Positions 9,023-17,235 of a stretch of DNA of 64,000 bases are shown here, piece by piece. The notes under the pieces are model-generated. The model saw only the letters and a list, made by a program, of their open reading frames with translations, did not search any database and was not told the DNA's origin. The stretch lies in the NCBI RefSeq assembly GCF_002967715.1, contig NZ_PUIA01000035.1, positions 310,001 through 374,000 on the forward strand, in the 5' to 3' direction. Position 1 is the stretch's first letter, and each line of letters begins with the position of its first letter. Both the position numbers and the translations under genes were made by a program. This stretch comes from Blastopirellula marina. GTDB taxonomy: Bacteria; Planctomycetota; Planctomycetia; Pirellulales; Pirellulaceae.

Positions 9023-9556
9023 ATGTCTTCCGCTCCGGAGCCAGCTCAGGCCGCATCGCCCAACGAAGAACCCTTATTCTTCGTCAAGATTCCCGAAGGG
9101 CAGATTTTCGGTCCGATTCCCTCAAAGGAACTGGATAAGTGGGTGATGGATGGACGCATCGATCGCCAATGCGAACTGCGCAAGGCAGACTCCGCGGTCT
9201 GGGAAAAATCGGATCACAGATACCCGGTTTTAGCCCTGCCAGAGCAAGTCGGCTCAGGCTCACCCTTTCACCAGGTCCGTCTCAGTGAAACGAATGCTCC
9301 GTATCAGGTTCCTCATCGCGGAATTCCCAGCCTGATCTTGGCCCTGATTGGACTTTTAGGCGTCTGCCCTATCTTCAGCATCGCGGCCTGGAGCATGGCC
9401 CACTCCGACCTGGAAGAAATCGACAAGAAGCATATGAACCCCAGCGGCCGAGCCCTGTTACTTTGGGCCAACTACTTGGGCATGGCGGGCGTCATCGGCT
9501 ATGGCGTTCTGTTCCTGGGCTTCCTGATGGTGGCAATTCTACGGTTCTTGCTGTAG
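9023..9556 (+). CDS. GYF_2-domain membrane protein
   Basis: 177 residues from ATG 9023. An upstream in-frame ATG at 8942 gives an unlikely arginine/leucine-rich extension. Residues ~15-75 form a GYF_2-like domain: FFVKIPEGQIFGPIPSKELDKWV, then DGRIDRQCELRKADSAVW. This is the FGP plus Trp/Gly pattern seen in many planctomycete membrane proteins. After a linker two hydrophobic helices follow (ILALIGLLGVCPIFSIAAWS and MAGVIGYGVLFLGFLMVA), with a cytoplasmic-looking loop between them, like DUF4190 proteins. GYF domains bind proline-rich peptides in eukaryotes; the bacterial partner is unknown. The Nudix gene starts 13 bases downstream. Confidence 0.75.
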   Translation: MSSAPEPAQAASPNEEPLFFVKIPEGQIFGPIPSKELDKWVMDGRIDRQCELRKADSAVWEKSDHRYPVLALPEQVGSGSPFHQVRLSETNAPYQVPHRGIPSLILALIGLLGVCPIFSIAAWSMAHSDLEEIDKKHMNPSGRALLLWANYLGMAGVIGYGVLFLGFLMVAILRFLL

Positions 9557-9569
9557 GAGAGGTTAGCCC

Positions 9570-10037
9570 ATGGCCCAGTCCAAACAAAGTGCCGGTCTGC
9601 TGATGGTTCGCTGGCACAATGACCAATGCCAGGTTCTGCTCGGCCACCCAGGCGGACCATACTTTCAGAAGAAAGACGCTGGCGTCTGGTCGATTCCCAA
9701 AGGAGAGCCGGAAGAAGGGGAAGACTATCTGCATGCCGCGCAGCGCGAGTTCCACGAAGAAACAGGCCTCACGGCAGTTGGGCCGTTCACCGAACTAACA
9801 CCTATCCAGCAGAAGGGTGGCAAGACCGTCCATGCCTGGGCGTTTAAAGGAGACTGCGATCCGGCGGCCCTCACCTCAAACACGTTTGCGATGGAGTGGC
9901 CTCCCAAGTCAGGTCGACAAGTCGAGTTTCCCGAGATCGATCGCGCCGAGTTCTTCGACTTGCCGGTGGCCCGGCAGAAGATCAATCCGGCTCAGGTTGC
10001 TTTGCTGGATGAACTGGCCGAAAAGTTTGCTCGTTAG
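9570..10037 (+). CDS. Nudix hydrolase
   Basis: 155 residues with a complete Nudix box at residues 45-67: G45, E51, R59-E60, E63-E64 and G66 fall exactly on G-x5-E-x7-R-E-U-x-E-E-x-G-U. The N-terminus (SAGLLMVRW) and the W-x-x-P-K-G (VWSIPKGE) before the box are typical for the (di)nucleoside polyphosphate/NTP hydrolase branch. Nudix enzymes hydrolyse nucleoside diphosphates linked to another group, with a metal held by the box glutamates. The precise substrate is not readable. It lies 13 bases after the GYF-domain gene, so co-transcription is likely. Confidence 0.92.
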   Translation: MAQSKQSAGLLMVRWHNDQCQVLLGHPGGPYFQKKDAGVWSIPKGEPEEGEDYLHAAQREFHEETGLTAVGPFTELTPIQQKGGKTVHAWAFKGDCDPAALTSNTFAMEWPPKSGRQVEFPEIDRAEFFDLPVARQKINPAQVALLDELAEKFAR

Positions 10038-10183
10038 CGTCACTGGTAGCGAGTCGAGGCATGTTTTGCTAGGCTACCTCGCCAACAAGAATTCATTCCA
10101 GCGACCTTGAACTAACCTCGCAGCAAGCCTTTTTTGAACATCTCGCTTGTCGTGCCCTGTCGCGAACAGAATAGGATCACCTC

Positions 10184-11047
10184 ATGAGTCAAATGCCCCC
10201 CATCGGTGCCCACATGTCGATCGCCGGCGGCTATTACAAGGCCGTCGAAGCTGCTGCTGAAGTGGATATGAATGTGGTGCAACTGTTCTGCAAGAACAAC
10301 AACCAGTGGCGGGCCAAGGATATCACCGACAAGGACGTGGCGTTGTTTCAGGATGCGTTGGCCAAGCACAACGTCGGTGCGCCCCTTTGTCATGCCTCGT
10401 ACCTGATTAACCTGGCTTCCCCCAAGGAGGAACTGTGGGAGAAGTCCGTGGAAGGGCTGCGGGTCGAGATGCTGCGGTGCGAGCAACTCGGCATTCCGAA
10501 CCTGGTGTTTCACCCCGGTGCCCACATGGAAGCGACGCTCGAAGAAGGAATCGAGCGAATCGTGAAGGCGATCGACGAGCTTCACAAGCTGCTGCCGGAT
10601 TGCCCGGTGACGCTACTGCTGGAAACGACCGCAGGGCAGGGAAGCTCGATCGGGCACAAGTTCGAGCACCTGCAATCGATTCTGGAAGGGGTGCAAGAAG
10701 GGGAACGCGTGGCGGTGTGCCTGGACACGTGTCATATCTTCGCCGCTGGCTATCCGATCTCGGATGAGAAAGACTTCAAAGCGACGTTCAAGGATTTCGA
10801 CAAGCTGATCGGCTTCGACAAGCTGCGCGGCATTCACCTGAACGACAGCAAGAAGGACCTCGGATCGCGGGTCGACCGTCACGATCATATCGGTGAAGGA
10901 AAGATCGGCGTCGAGGCGTTTCGGCACATGCTCAACGACCGCCGCTTCAAGAAGATTCCCATGTACCTGGAAACGCCCAAAGGGGAAGAAGACGGTGTGC
11001 TGAACGACGCCAAGAACCTGGCAACACTACGCTCGCTGATCAAATAG
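10184..11047 (+). CDS. nfo: deoxyribonuclease IV (endonuclease IV, AP endonuclease)
   Basis: 287 residues, the usual length of the Nfo family. It acts in base-excision repair by cutting DNA 5' to abasic sites, using three zinc ions in a TIM barrel. Visible ligand motifs in order are IGAHMSIAGG (His), CHASYLINLASP (His), NLVFHPGAH (His pair), LLLETTAGQGSSIGH (Glu), VCLDTCHIFAAGY (Asp and His), HLNDSKKDLGSRVDRHDHIGEG (Asp/His pair) and YLETPK (Glu). All are present. The ATG has AGGATCACCTC upstream. A hairpin repeat follows the stop at 11058-11089. Confidence 0.95.
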   Translation: MSQMPPIGAHMSIAGGYYKAVEAAAEVDMNVVQLFCKNNNQWRAKDITDKDVALFQDALAKHNVGAPLCHASYLINLASPKEELWEKSVEGLRVEMLRCEQLGIPNLVFHPGAHMEATLEEGIERIVKAIDELHKLLPDCPVTLLLETTAGQGSSIGHKFEHLQSILEGVQEGERVAVCLDTCHIFAAGYPISDEKDFKATFKDFDKLIGFDKLRGIHLNDSKKDLGSRVDRHDHIGEGKIGVEAFRHMLNDRRFKKIPMYLETPKGEEDGVLNDAKNLATLRSLIK

Positions 11048-11057
11048 GTCCGCGGCC

Positions 11058-11089
11058 GTAGGGTGCGGTTCGCCTGAAACGCACCCTAC
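11058..11089. repeat. palindromic repeat/hairpin between convergent genes
   Basis: GTAGGGTGCG at 11058-11067 and CGCACCCTAC at 11080-11089 form a perfect 10-bp stem with a 12-base loop. It separates the convergent nfo and bPH2 genes. There is no T-run on either side, so it is either a Rho-independent-like barrier without U tract or a dispersed REP-like element. Confidence 0.6.
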
Positions 11090-11106
11090 AAATGCTTGAT
11101 TCTGCG

Positions 11107-11685
11107 TTACACCGATTCGATGTAGACACCGCGGCGGTCGCGTTGTTCCTGGCGGGCATCGTCGATCAGCAAAGCAACCCTCTTCACGTCTTTGATGCCG
11201 GGAATGCGAAGCTCGGGATGGGTGCGATCGCTGGAAGTGATTTTGATCGTACCGACGTTGAACATACGATCGAGGATCCCTTGTTCGACGGTCACGTCGT
11301 CGATATCGATCACTTCGATCCGGTCTGTCGTGCGTTTGATGACGCCGTATTCGTGAATGAAACGACGCGTCGTCAGTTCGTACGCGACCCCCATTTTGAT
11401 CCACCAAACGCGGATAAACTGGGCGATCCACAGCACGGGAATCGCCAGCAGGATCCAAGGAATAAGTACGCCGCCGACGATCAAGCCGACGGTAATCAGA
11501 GACAGGATCATGAAGCTTCCGCTCTGATCGACGGCCGAGTAACCGCCGCTCCAGATATGCTCGTCCGGGCCGCCGCCCCCAGACTTCCGTTTACCAGCGG
11601 TAAACTTTTCGCCAGGGTCCTGGTTACCGGCATCCATAGCGGCGTCGTGCGGGTTACCGGCATCGTTGGGGTTGCTCGCGTCCAT
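11107..11685 (-). CDS. bPH2 (YdbS-like) membrane protein
   Basis: 192 residues from ATG 11685 (GGGAAGGAATT upstream). The longer frame up to 11862 adds sequence without domain character. The N-terminus is polar and asparagine/glycine rich. Residues ~55-100 hold two membrane segments (SFMILSLITVGLIVGGVLIPWILLA and PVLWIAQFIRVWW). Then comes a bacterial PH domain: YELTTRRFIHEYGVIKRTTDRIEVIDIDDVTVEQG, then VGTIKITSSD, the classical bPH2 pattern. bPH2 proteins occur as membrane proteins of unclear function. Confidence 0.85.
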   Translation of the reverse strand: MDASNPNDAGNPHDAAMDAGNQDPGEKFTAGKRKSGGGGPDEHIWSGGYSAVDQSGSFMILSLITVGLIVGGVLIPWILLAIPVLWIAQFIRVWWIKMGVAYELTTRRFIHEYGVIKRTTDRIEVIDIDDVTVEQGILDRMFNVGTIKITSSDRTHPELRIPGIKDVKRVALLIDDARQEQRDRRGVYIESV

Positions 11686-12025
11686 CGTACAATTCCTTCC
11701 CAATGGAAAAAGCAGGTGGGCCTGCGTGGTTCTTGTTAGAAGAGGGGGGACCTCTGAGCGAATATTCGCAAAAACGAGGCCAATCTTGATCCTTTTCCCG
11801 GCCATTATAGAGTTTCTGCAGGGGCAAAAAAGCGTCCCGGCGACGGGTTTCTTTAGATGCATGCCGCCTAATAAGTTGCTGGAATTGCGAGTTATCTTGT
11901 TTGCTGATGAAGACTTAGCTTGCTCAATTTGAAAGTACAGGCCAAACTATGAAGATTGAAGTAGTTTCCCTGGCGGTGACCGCGCACTTTTTTTGTTCGC
12001 ATCATCGTGATATCGAGTAAGCCCT

Positions 12026-12508
12026 ATGCGATGCCCGTTCTGTCGAGCCGACAACGACCGTGTGATTGACTCACGCGCAAGCCAGGACAGTTTCTCGATT
12101 CGACGCCGGCGCGAGTGCCTGGCGTGCAAGCGGCGCTACACTACGTACGAACGGGTCGAAGAACTCGACATCAAAATCGTCAAGAAAGACAACGTCCGGG
12201 AACCCTTCCACCCCGAAAAGATCAAACGCGGCCTGTCGCTGGCCTGCTGGAAACGACCGATCAGCGAAGCCCAAATCGAAGCGATCGTGGCGGCTGTGGA
12301 AAGCGAGATCTACTCGCAGTACGAAGGGGAAGTCGAAAGCCGCCTGATCGGCGAGATGGTCATGCAGCATTTGCACGCAATCGACCAGGTCGCCTACGTC
12401 CGCTTCGCCAGCGTCTATCGAGAATTCAAAGACGTACGCGACTTTGTGGACGAGTTGCAACCGATGCTGAAGAAGTACGCCCCGAGCGTGCCGAAGCCGT
12501 CTTCGTAA
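12026..12508 (+). CDS. nrdR: transcriptional repressor NrdR
   Basis: 160 residues. Zinc-ribbon cysteines lie at C3, C6, C31 and C34 (MRCPFC and CLACKRRY). The ATP-cone domain follows from ~residue 47 (IVKKDNVREPFHPEKIKRGLSLACWKRP). NrdR binds NrdR boxes in front of ribonucleotide reductase genes and represses them when (d)ATP is bound. Length and order are standard for the family. No nrd gene is in this window, so it acts on remote targets. Confidence 0.95.
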   Translation: MRCPFCRADNDRVIDSRASQDSFSIRRRRECLACKRRYTTYERVEELDIKIVKKDNVREPFHPEKIKRGLSLACWKRPISEAQIEAIVAAVESEIYSQYEGEVESRLIGEMVMQHLHAIDQVAYVRFASVYREFKDVRDFVDELQPMLKKYAPSVPKPSS

Positions 12509-12542
12509 GTGTTTGGCGATACGCCGGGACCGTTGCGGTTTG

Positions 12543-13484
12543 ATGAACTCCTACGATGGCGTAAGCAGTTCTGAGACGATCGAGAACGGCTTGCATTCCG
12601 TACCTCAGAAATCGCCGTCACCCTCTTGGCTTTTGATGGCCAGTTCCCTCTGGGTCATCGGACTTTTCCTGTGGCAGGGCGGTTTGCGTCTGGGGGAAGC
12701 GGCGGCCGCCGTCAACAACTATTCTAGCGTTAGTGTAGGACTCGTCGCGGCCTGGTGTTTTGCCGTTGCGGTCAACCAGTGCCTAGGCGTCTTCCGAAGA
12801 TACCAAATCGCCGTGGTGTTAGTAATTGGCCAGATATTTCTAATGCTGCTTCTACTGCTGGGGGGATACGGAAGACTTGTCTACCGTGGGCGTGAGCCAA
12901 CCGGAGAGGACATCATCGTCATACTCACGGGACTTGGGTTGGGTCTATGCCTTGGCCTCGATATCGCTTGGCTGAACAAACTGCGAGAAAGCGTGAAGAC
13001 AGGACACGTTCATCGGCCACCATTGCGTTTCACAATCGGGCATCTAACGGGATGCTTGATTGTTATGGGTTGCATTTTTGGAATCGCCAGGGCCCGGTAC
13101 GTCGATCGATACCATGACCGCGGCCACGGAATTGCTCGAGAAAAAGCCCCGATATTGCTACCGGCGGACGCCTCTGAAATCACCTACACGGTCCAATCGA
13201 ACACTTATCTGGATTGCGACTTCGCTACCTCAGAAGAAGCGTTTACTTCCTGGTTTGAAAGCGAGTTGCCTGAGAAACGACCTGAGTGCCGGGGAGTTCC
13301 TCTTCAGCCGATCACCCTGCCGGTGGACGTTCGCCGCTATTTTCACGAAGGAAGAGGAAACCGCAAGTTCAATATCGTGGATGGATTGCACGCGACTTGG
13401 CGCGTCGGTGGAATCCAGTACGAAGTGACCTTTGACCGTCAGGATCAGCGAGGATTCTATCGCAATCGCATCGCCAGAGACTAA
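12543..13484 (+). CDS. membrane protein of a four-member paralogous family (member A)
   Basis: 313 residues from ATG 12543. Membrane segments lie at ~30-50 (SWLLMASSLWVIGLFLWQ), ~60-85, ~92-113 (AVVLVIGQIFLMLLLLLGGY), ~125-145 (IIVILTGLGLGLCLGLDIAW) and ~170-190 (FTIGHLTGCLIVMGCIFGIA). An extracytoplasmic C-terminal module follows. It has P-A-D-A-S-E-I-T-Y near its start, a segment SEEAFTSWFESELPEKR, and an end with a Trp followed by strand YEVTFDRQDQRGFYRNR. The same plan is found in the genes at 18113, 19078 and 20101. Family not recognised. It lies 34 bases after nrdR but the lack of related function makes co-regulation uncertain. Confidence 0.7.
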   Translation: MNSYDGVSSSETIENGLHSVPQKSPSPSWLLMASSLWVIGLFLWQGGLRLGEAAAAVNNYSSVSVGLVAAWCFAVAVNQCLGVFRRYQIAVVLVIGQIFLMLLLLLGGYGRLVYRGREPTGEDIIVILTGLGLGLCLGLDIAWLNKLRESVKTGHVHRPPLRFTIGHLTGCLIVMGCIFGIARARYVDRYHDRGHGIAREKAPILLPADASEITYTVQSNTYLDCDFATSEEAFTSWFESELPEKRPECRGVPLQPITLPVDVRRYFHEGRGNRKFNIVDGLHATWRVGGIQYEVTFDRQDQRGFYRNRIARD

Positions 13485-13494
13485 CGCTTGCTCG

Positions 13495-14517
13495 TCATTT
13501 CGTCTCGTACCCTTCCCACATCCAAACCAGCGTGTCACCCAGGGTCTGTTCGAAGACCTTCTTATCGCAGTGCCGGGTCGCCTTGCTGAAGATGTAACGG
13601 TAGTCGTAACCTTTGGCCTTCAGGGCGGCGGCGGTTCGGTTGTTGGCCATCACCCAGTTGTGGTAGGTCTCTTCCGGGTCATTGGCTCGGTTGTCGTTCT
13701 CCGCCACGTGAGTGAAGATCCGTAGCGGCTTCTTTTCGCTGTTTTCGATCAGTTTCATGCTCGAATGATACTCCCACGCGCCAAGTGGGTAGTCTTTCTC
13801 TTGGGGTGCGTCGTCGTCTTGCTGATCGACGAAGGTACCAGAGTAGGTGATCAAGCGGCGGAATAGATCAGGGCGGAACCAACCGGCCGTCAGCGCCGCG
13901 GCTCCACCGGAGCTACAACCCATGATCCCTTTGCCCCAGGGATCTTCGGTGAAGGCAATGTTGGGGTACGCGGCTTTGATTTCAGGATTATTCAGCACGG
14001 CTGGTAGGACTTCTTCGTTGATGAACCGGGCATGGCGGTCCGACATGGTGTCGTACTCTAGACCGCGCTGGCTTCCTTTACCGTCGTTGCCTCCGTTTTG
14101 CACGCCAATGGCAATGAACGCCGGCAGTTTGCGTTTGGGGTCTTTCGAGATCGTCAGGTTGTCTAGCGCGTTACGAACCAGGTCCAATCGGCTGGGGCCA
14201 TCCAACGTGACCAGGATCGGGGCCTTGGTGCCGTCCTCATAGGCGGCCGGGACATAGACAAAGATCTTCCGTTCGGTACGCACATCCTTTTTCGGATCGA
14301 GCGTCGTGTCTTTGCCATCGAAGAGCTTGCTCTCGGCCAACGGCATCGAGAACGTGAAATACTTCCCCTTGGGATTGCCTTGGTCGGTCAGGTCAGGATC
14401 GACATGATAGTCAGGGCCGATCACGAAGTCGCCGTTGCCGGAAATTTCTGCGGCATGACTGGAAAGCGGAAGAATGGTAGCTAGAAAGGCCAGGGCCAAG
14501 AGGGGCAGGTATCGCAT
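13495..14517 (-). CDS. secreted esterase-like alpha/beta hydrolase
   Basis: 340 residues with a Sec signal at 1-22 (LLALAFLATILPLSSHAA). The esterase-D/Fes-like fold shows KIFVYVPAAYEDGTKAPILVTLDG, then the nucleophile elbow G-C-S-S-G at 200-204 (Ser202), with Asp near 254 (HVAENDNRAND) and a His in FSKATRHCDKK near 310. The family includes enterochelin esterase and feruloyl/acetyl-xylan esterases. Export and these relatives suggest removal of ester groups from an extracellular substrate; the substrate is not readable. It ends 10 bases from the convergent membrane-protein gene. Confidence 0.85.
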   Translation of the reverse strand: MRYLPLLALAFLATILPLSSHAAEISGNGDFVIGPDYHVDPDLTDQGNPKGKYFTFSMPLAESKLFDGKDTTLDPKKDVRTERKIFVYVPAAYEDGTKAPILVTLDGPSRLDLVRNALDNLTISKDPKRKLPAFIAIGVQNGGNDGKGSQRGLEYDTMSDRHARFINEEVLPAVLNNPEIKAAYPNIAFTEDPWGKGIMGCSSGGAAALTAGWFRPDLFRRLITYSGTFVDQQDDDAPQEKDYPLGAWEYHSSMKLIENSEKKPLRIFTHVAENDNRANDPEETYHNWVMANNRTAAALKAKGYDYRYIFSKATRHCDKKVFEQTLGDTLVWMWEGYETK

Positions 14518-14612
14518 GGTGAGATATCGCAGGTGAGGGGAGTGAAAGGACGGAGCATTTCCCCTCTAGCATATTCCACATCGAATCGCCGCGAAAGCAT
14601 TGCCCAGGCGGG

Positions 14613-15617
14613 TTAGTAGCAGCGTTTGAGAACGAACTCGGCCAGTTGACGCAGCGCAGCCGTCGCGTCGGTGGCTGGCCATTGGGCGATGTTGGCCAGA
14701 GCCGTTTCTACGTGGCGAATGGCCGTCTGCCGGGCATAAGCCGCGCTGTCGAATTCTTCGAGCCAGGCCATTACCTGGGCAGGATCAGGGGACTCGGCTT
14801 GCAGAGCGGCCAGCATCTCTTCCCTGGTTTCTGGTGAAGCGACCTTGAGCGCGTGAATGATCGGCAGGGTCGGCTTGCGCTGGGCCAGATCGGTACCGAG
14901 AGTCTTCCCGGTGCTATCGGTGTCTCCTTCGATATCGAGAAGATCATCGACAATCTGGAAAGCAACACCCAGGCAGCGACCATATTCCGCAGCCTGCTTG
15001 GCGGCTTCCGGCGGGGCTTCGGCATAGATCGCCCCCAGTTCGCAAGCACACTGGCACAGGACGGCCGTCTTAGCTTCGATGATCGAGAGGTATTCTTCTT
15101 CGCTCAGATCAAAGCGTCCTTTGGTGGTGATCTGCCGTAGCTCCCCTTCACACACGATGTTGGTCGCCTGACCGATCTTCTGTGCGGCCAACGTGGTGGG
15201 CAGCGTGCTGGCCAGGTAGAACGCGTGAGTGAACAGGAAGTCCCCCACAAGCACGCTCGACTCGGTCCCCCAGCGATGATGAATCGTTTCCAGATGACGC
15301 CGCGTTTCAGCACCATCGAGCACGTCGTCGTGGATCAGCGTGGCCGTGTGAACCATTTCCAGAACCGCACCCAGCTTATGGTGGCTGGGGGTGACATTGC
15401 TGAAGGCCTGGCCGCATAGCAGCACCAGGGCAGGGCGGAGGCGTTTACCACCTAGCAGATATCCATACGAAACAATGTCGCTAACCTTGGGAAACTTCGA
15501 CGACATCTCCCGCTTCAAAATCGCTTCAACTTCCGCCAGGTCGTCACCGATTCCACCGTAACAACGCATCAATGCTTCGGCACTGGGAGCGGCTTGAGTC
15601 TGATTCGCAGGATTCAC
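14613..15617 (-). CDS. polyprenyl diphosphate synthase
   Basis: 334 residues from a GTG at 15617. It carries GGKRLRPALVLL (57-68), the first aspartate-rich motif HDDVLDGAETRRH (DDxxD at 97-101), LVGDFLFTHAF and the second aspartate-rich motif VDDLLDIEGD. These define the trans-prenyltransferases that extend isoprenoid chains for quinone side chains or carrier lipids. The bulkiness near the first motif (MVHTATLIHDD) is typical of long-chain (octaprenyl/heptaprenyl) enzymes rather than short-chain IspA. It starts 19 bases downstream of moaC on the same strand, so the two probably form one transcript. Confidence 0.92.
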   Translation of the reverse strand: MNPANQTQAAPSAEALMRCYGGIGDDLAEVEAILKREMSSKFPKVSDIVSYGYLLGGKRLRPALVLLCGQAFSNVTPSHHKLGAVLEMVHTATLIHDDVLDGAETRRHLETIHHRWGTESSVLVGDFLFTHAFYLASTLPTTLAAQKIGQATNIVCEGELRQITTKGRFDLSEEEYLSIIEAKTAVLCQCACELGAIYAEAPPEAAKQAAEYGRCLGVAFQIVDDLLDIEGDTDSTGKTLGTDLAQRKPTLPIIHALKVASPETREEMLAALQAESPDPAQVMAWLEEFDSAAYARQTAIRHVETALANIAQWPATDATAALRQLAEFVLKRCY

Positions 15618-15636
15618 GATGGTCTCGATTCGCTTT

Positions 15637-16128
15637 CTAATCGGCTTTAGGTTCAGGCTCTCGTTGGAAGGTCCCCGACTTGCCCCCTGACTTCTTCATC
15701 AGGCGGACATGTTCGATTTCCATTCCTCGGTCGATTGCCTTGCACATGTCGTAAATGGTTAACGCGGCTACCGAAGCAGCCGCCATCGCTTCCATCTCGA
15801 CGCCTGTTTTGGCCGTGACCCGAGCGGTGGCGGTCACCACCAAGCGGGTAGCATCGGCAAACTCGAATGCCACTTCGATGCTTTCCAGCGGCAGTCCATG
15901 GCACAGGGGAATCAGTTCGTCGGTTCGCTTGGCGGCCATAATGCCGGCCAAGCGTGCCACTTGCAGCACTTCCCCTTTTTTATTTCGGTTATCGCGGATC
16001 GCCTCTGCGGTAGCGGCTTCCATTTTTACGCAAGCCTGGGCAACCGCCTCGCGATGGGTGGCTTCCTTCTGCCCGACGTCGACCATTTTCGCCGCGCCCG
16101 AGCGATCCAAATGGGTGAAATCCGCCAT
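15637..16128 (-). CDS. moaC: cyclic pyranopterin monophosphate synthase MoaC
   Basis: 163 residues from ATG 16128; a TTG one codon upstream is less likely. Family signatures are present in order: MVDVGQKEATHREAVA near the start, KKGEVLQVARLAGIMAAKRTDELIPLCHGLPL, then AKTGVEMEAMAAASVAALTIYDMCKAIDRGM. MoaC carries out the second step of molybdenum-cofactor synthesis, forming cyclic pyranopterin monophosphate. The conserved Lys, His-Cys-His and Asp-Met-Cys-Lys patches are intact. The next gene of the likely operon is the polyprenyl synthase. Confidence 0.95.
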   Translation of the reverse strand: MADFTHLDRSGAAKMVDVGQKEATHREAVAQACVKMEAATAEAIRDNRNKKGEVLQVARLAGIMAAKRTDELIPLCHGLPLESIEVAFEFADATRLVVTATARVTAKTGVEMEAMAAASVAALTIYDMCKAIDRGMEIEHVRLMKKSGGKSGTFQREPEPKAD

Positions 16129-16131
16129 CAA

Positions 16132-16586
16132 GCCCTCACACGTAAAATCACGAATGCCTCCATGTTAAGACGATTCGCGATTCTTCAGAAGGGGCGCAGA
16201 CAACGTTTTCTGCGGATGGAAGCCTCGGTCACCCGCGAACCAATCTTCGCAATGCCCATCAGCCCCCTTATCCCTAACCAGAACCGCAGCTCGTCCGAAC
16301 AGGTTAACCCGAATGTTGAGGGGGTTTTCATCCGCTAAACAACCGCTGGGCTAGGAGGTGCTTCCCTTACCGGTTGGCAGAGCCCATCTCAACAGACTGC
16401 ACATAACGCGCAACCCAAGCTTGTTCTACGCTTGTTCACGCAACCTGGCAACCTGGGTAAGGCCCGCAAAACGTAAGCGCTTCCCCTAGTTGCGAGGGGC
16501 TACTACCGCAGCGAAGTCGCCCCCTGTGCGATCCTCATCACTTATCGCTGCTTACGCCAACTGGCTGCTCTGCGCCATCCAAGAAC
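16132..16586. other. 455-base non-coding stretch with hairpins, upstream of moaC
   Basis: No credible reading frame. Several short stems are visible: CCCCT/AGGGG around 16484-16500, and a GGGCT/AGCCC pair enclosing ~16350-16386. Part of it could be a long moaC leader or a separate small RNA. I searched by eye for SRP, RNase P, tmRNA and molybdenum-cofactor riboswitch signatures and found none convincing. Confidence 0.4.
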
Positions 16587-16627
16587 GAAAAAAAGACGCC
16601 GCGACTTGCATCGTGGCGTCCTTTTTT
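16587..16627. terminator. strong Rho-independent terminator (both strands)
   Basis: GACGCCGCGA at 16595-16604 pairs with TCGTGGCGTC at 16611-16620 (10 bp, one G-T), flanked by a run of A on the left and CTTTTTT on the right. Because both flanks are homopolymeric it can act in both directions. Its natural client is the reverse-strand HTH-receiver gene ending at 16663. Confidence 0.85.
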
Positions 16628-16662
16628 AAGCTCGGATTGTGGTAACCCCGAAGTTACTGGTC

Positions 16663-17235
16663 TTAGACCAATTCCTTCTTAGCACCGATCAAAGTTCGCA
16701 GACGTTCGGCCAGCAGAGCCGCATCAAACGGCTTCTTGAACGTCTCATTGATCGTGGATCGATCGAAGCTCATCGAGCTTCCATCGTCGGGCAGCAAGGC
16801 GATCAGAATCGTTTCCGCGAAGTCCGGATTCCGACGCAGATTCTGGCAAATCTGCAATGCCTCGATACGACCGATCGAGAAATCCACGATAATGCAGTCC
16901 GGATGGAAACCTTCGGCTTGAATCCCGGCTTCAAAACCACTCGCGGCCACGCAGACCTTGAATGCTTTCTCCAACGGAAGTTCACGACGCAGATTTTCCA
17001 CCAACACTTGGTCCTGAGCTACGATCAGCACCTTGGCCATGGCTTCGTCTTCCAAGTCGCCAAGGGGCATGCCGTGTTCTTTCAGGAACTTGATCAAATA
17101 TTCCCGCGGGATTCGACGATCCTGGGAACCAGGAATGCGATACCCTTTGAGGCGGCCCGAATCAAACCACTTGCTCACAGTGCGGGGGGCCACTTTGCAG
17201 ATCTTTGCGACCTGTCCTGTTGTGAAGACCTTCAT
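16663..17235 (-). CDS. HTH (excisionase/MerR-type) plus receiver-domain regulator
   Basis: 190 residues from ATG 17235. Residues 1-50 form an excisionase-like winged helix: TTGQVAKICKVAPRTVSKWF, then SGRLKGYRIPGSQDRRIPREY. Residues ~66-188 form a receiver domain (MAKVLIVAQDQVLVENL). The phospho-acceptor position is filled by Asp118 (CIIVDFS) and the conserved Lys by K167/K168 (FKKPF). But one residue of the acidic pair is Gln (AQD), and the usual Ser/Thr after the fourth strand is not evident (LIALLPDD), so phosphorylation may be weak or absent. The layout is DNA-binding first, receiver last, opposite to most response regulators. No histidine kinase is nearby. A long leader with a 9-bp hairpin lies upstream. 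Confidence 0.85.
   Translation of the reverse strand: MKVFTTGQVAKICKVAPRTVSKWFDSGRLKGYRIPGSQDRRIPREYLIKFLKEHGMPLGDLEDEAMAKVLIVAQDQVLVENLRRELPLEKAFKVCVAASGFEAGIQAEGFHPDCIIVDFSIGRIEALQICQNLRRNPDFAETILIALLPDDGSSMSFDRSTINETFKKPFDAALLAERLRTLIGAKKELV

Noticed and set aside
16345-16390. SRP-RNA-like hairpin (on the reverse strand CCGGTAAGGGAAGCACC)
   Set aside because: Similar to the apical motif CCGGAAGGAAGCAGCC, but the invariant GGAA tetraloop and the opposite strand of the internal loop do not fit. Not enough to call SRP RNA.
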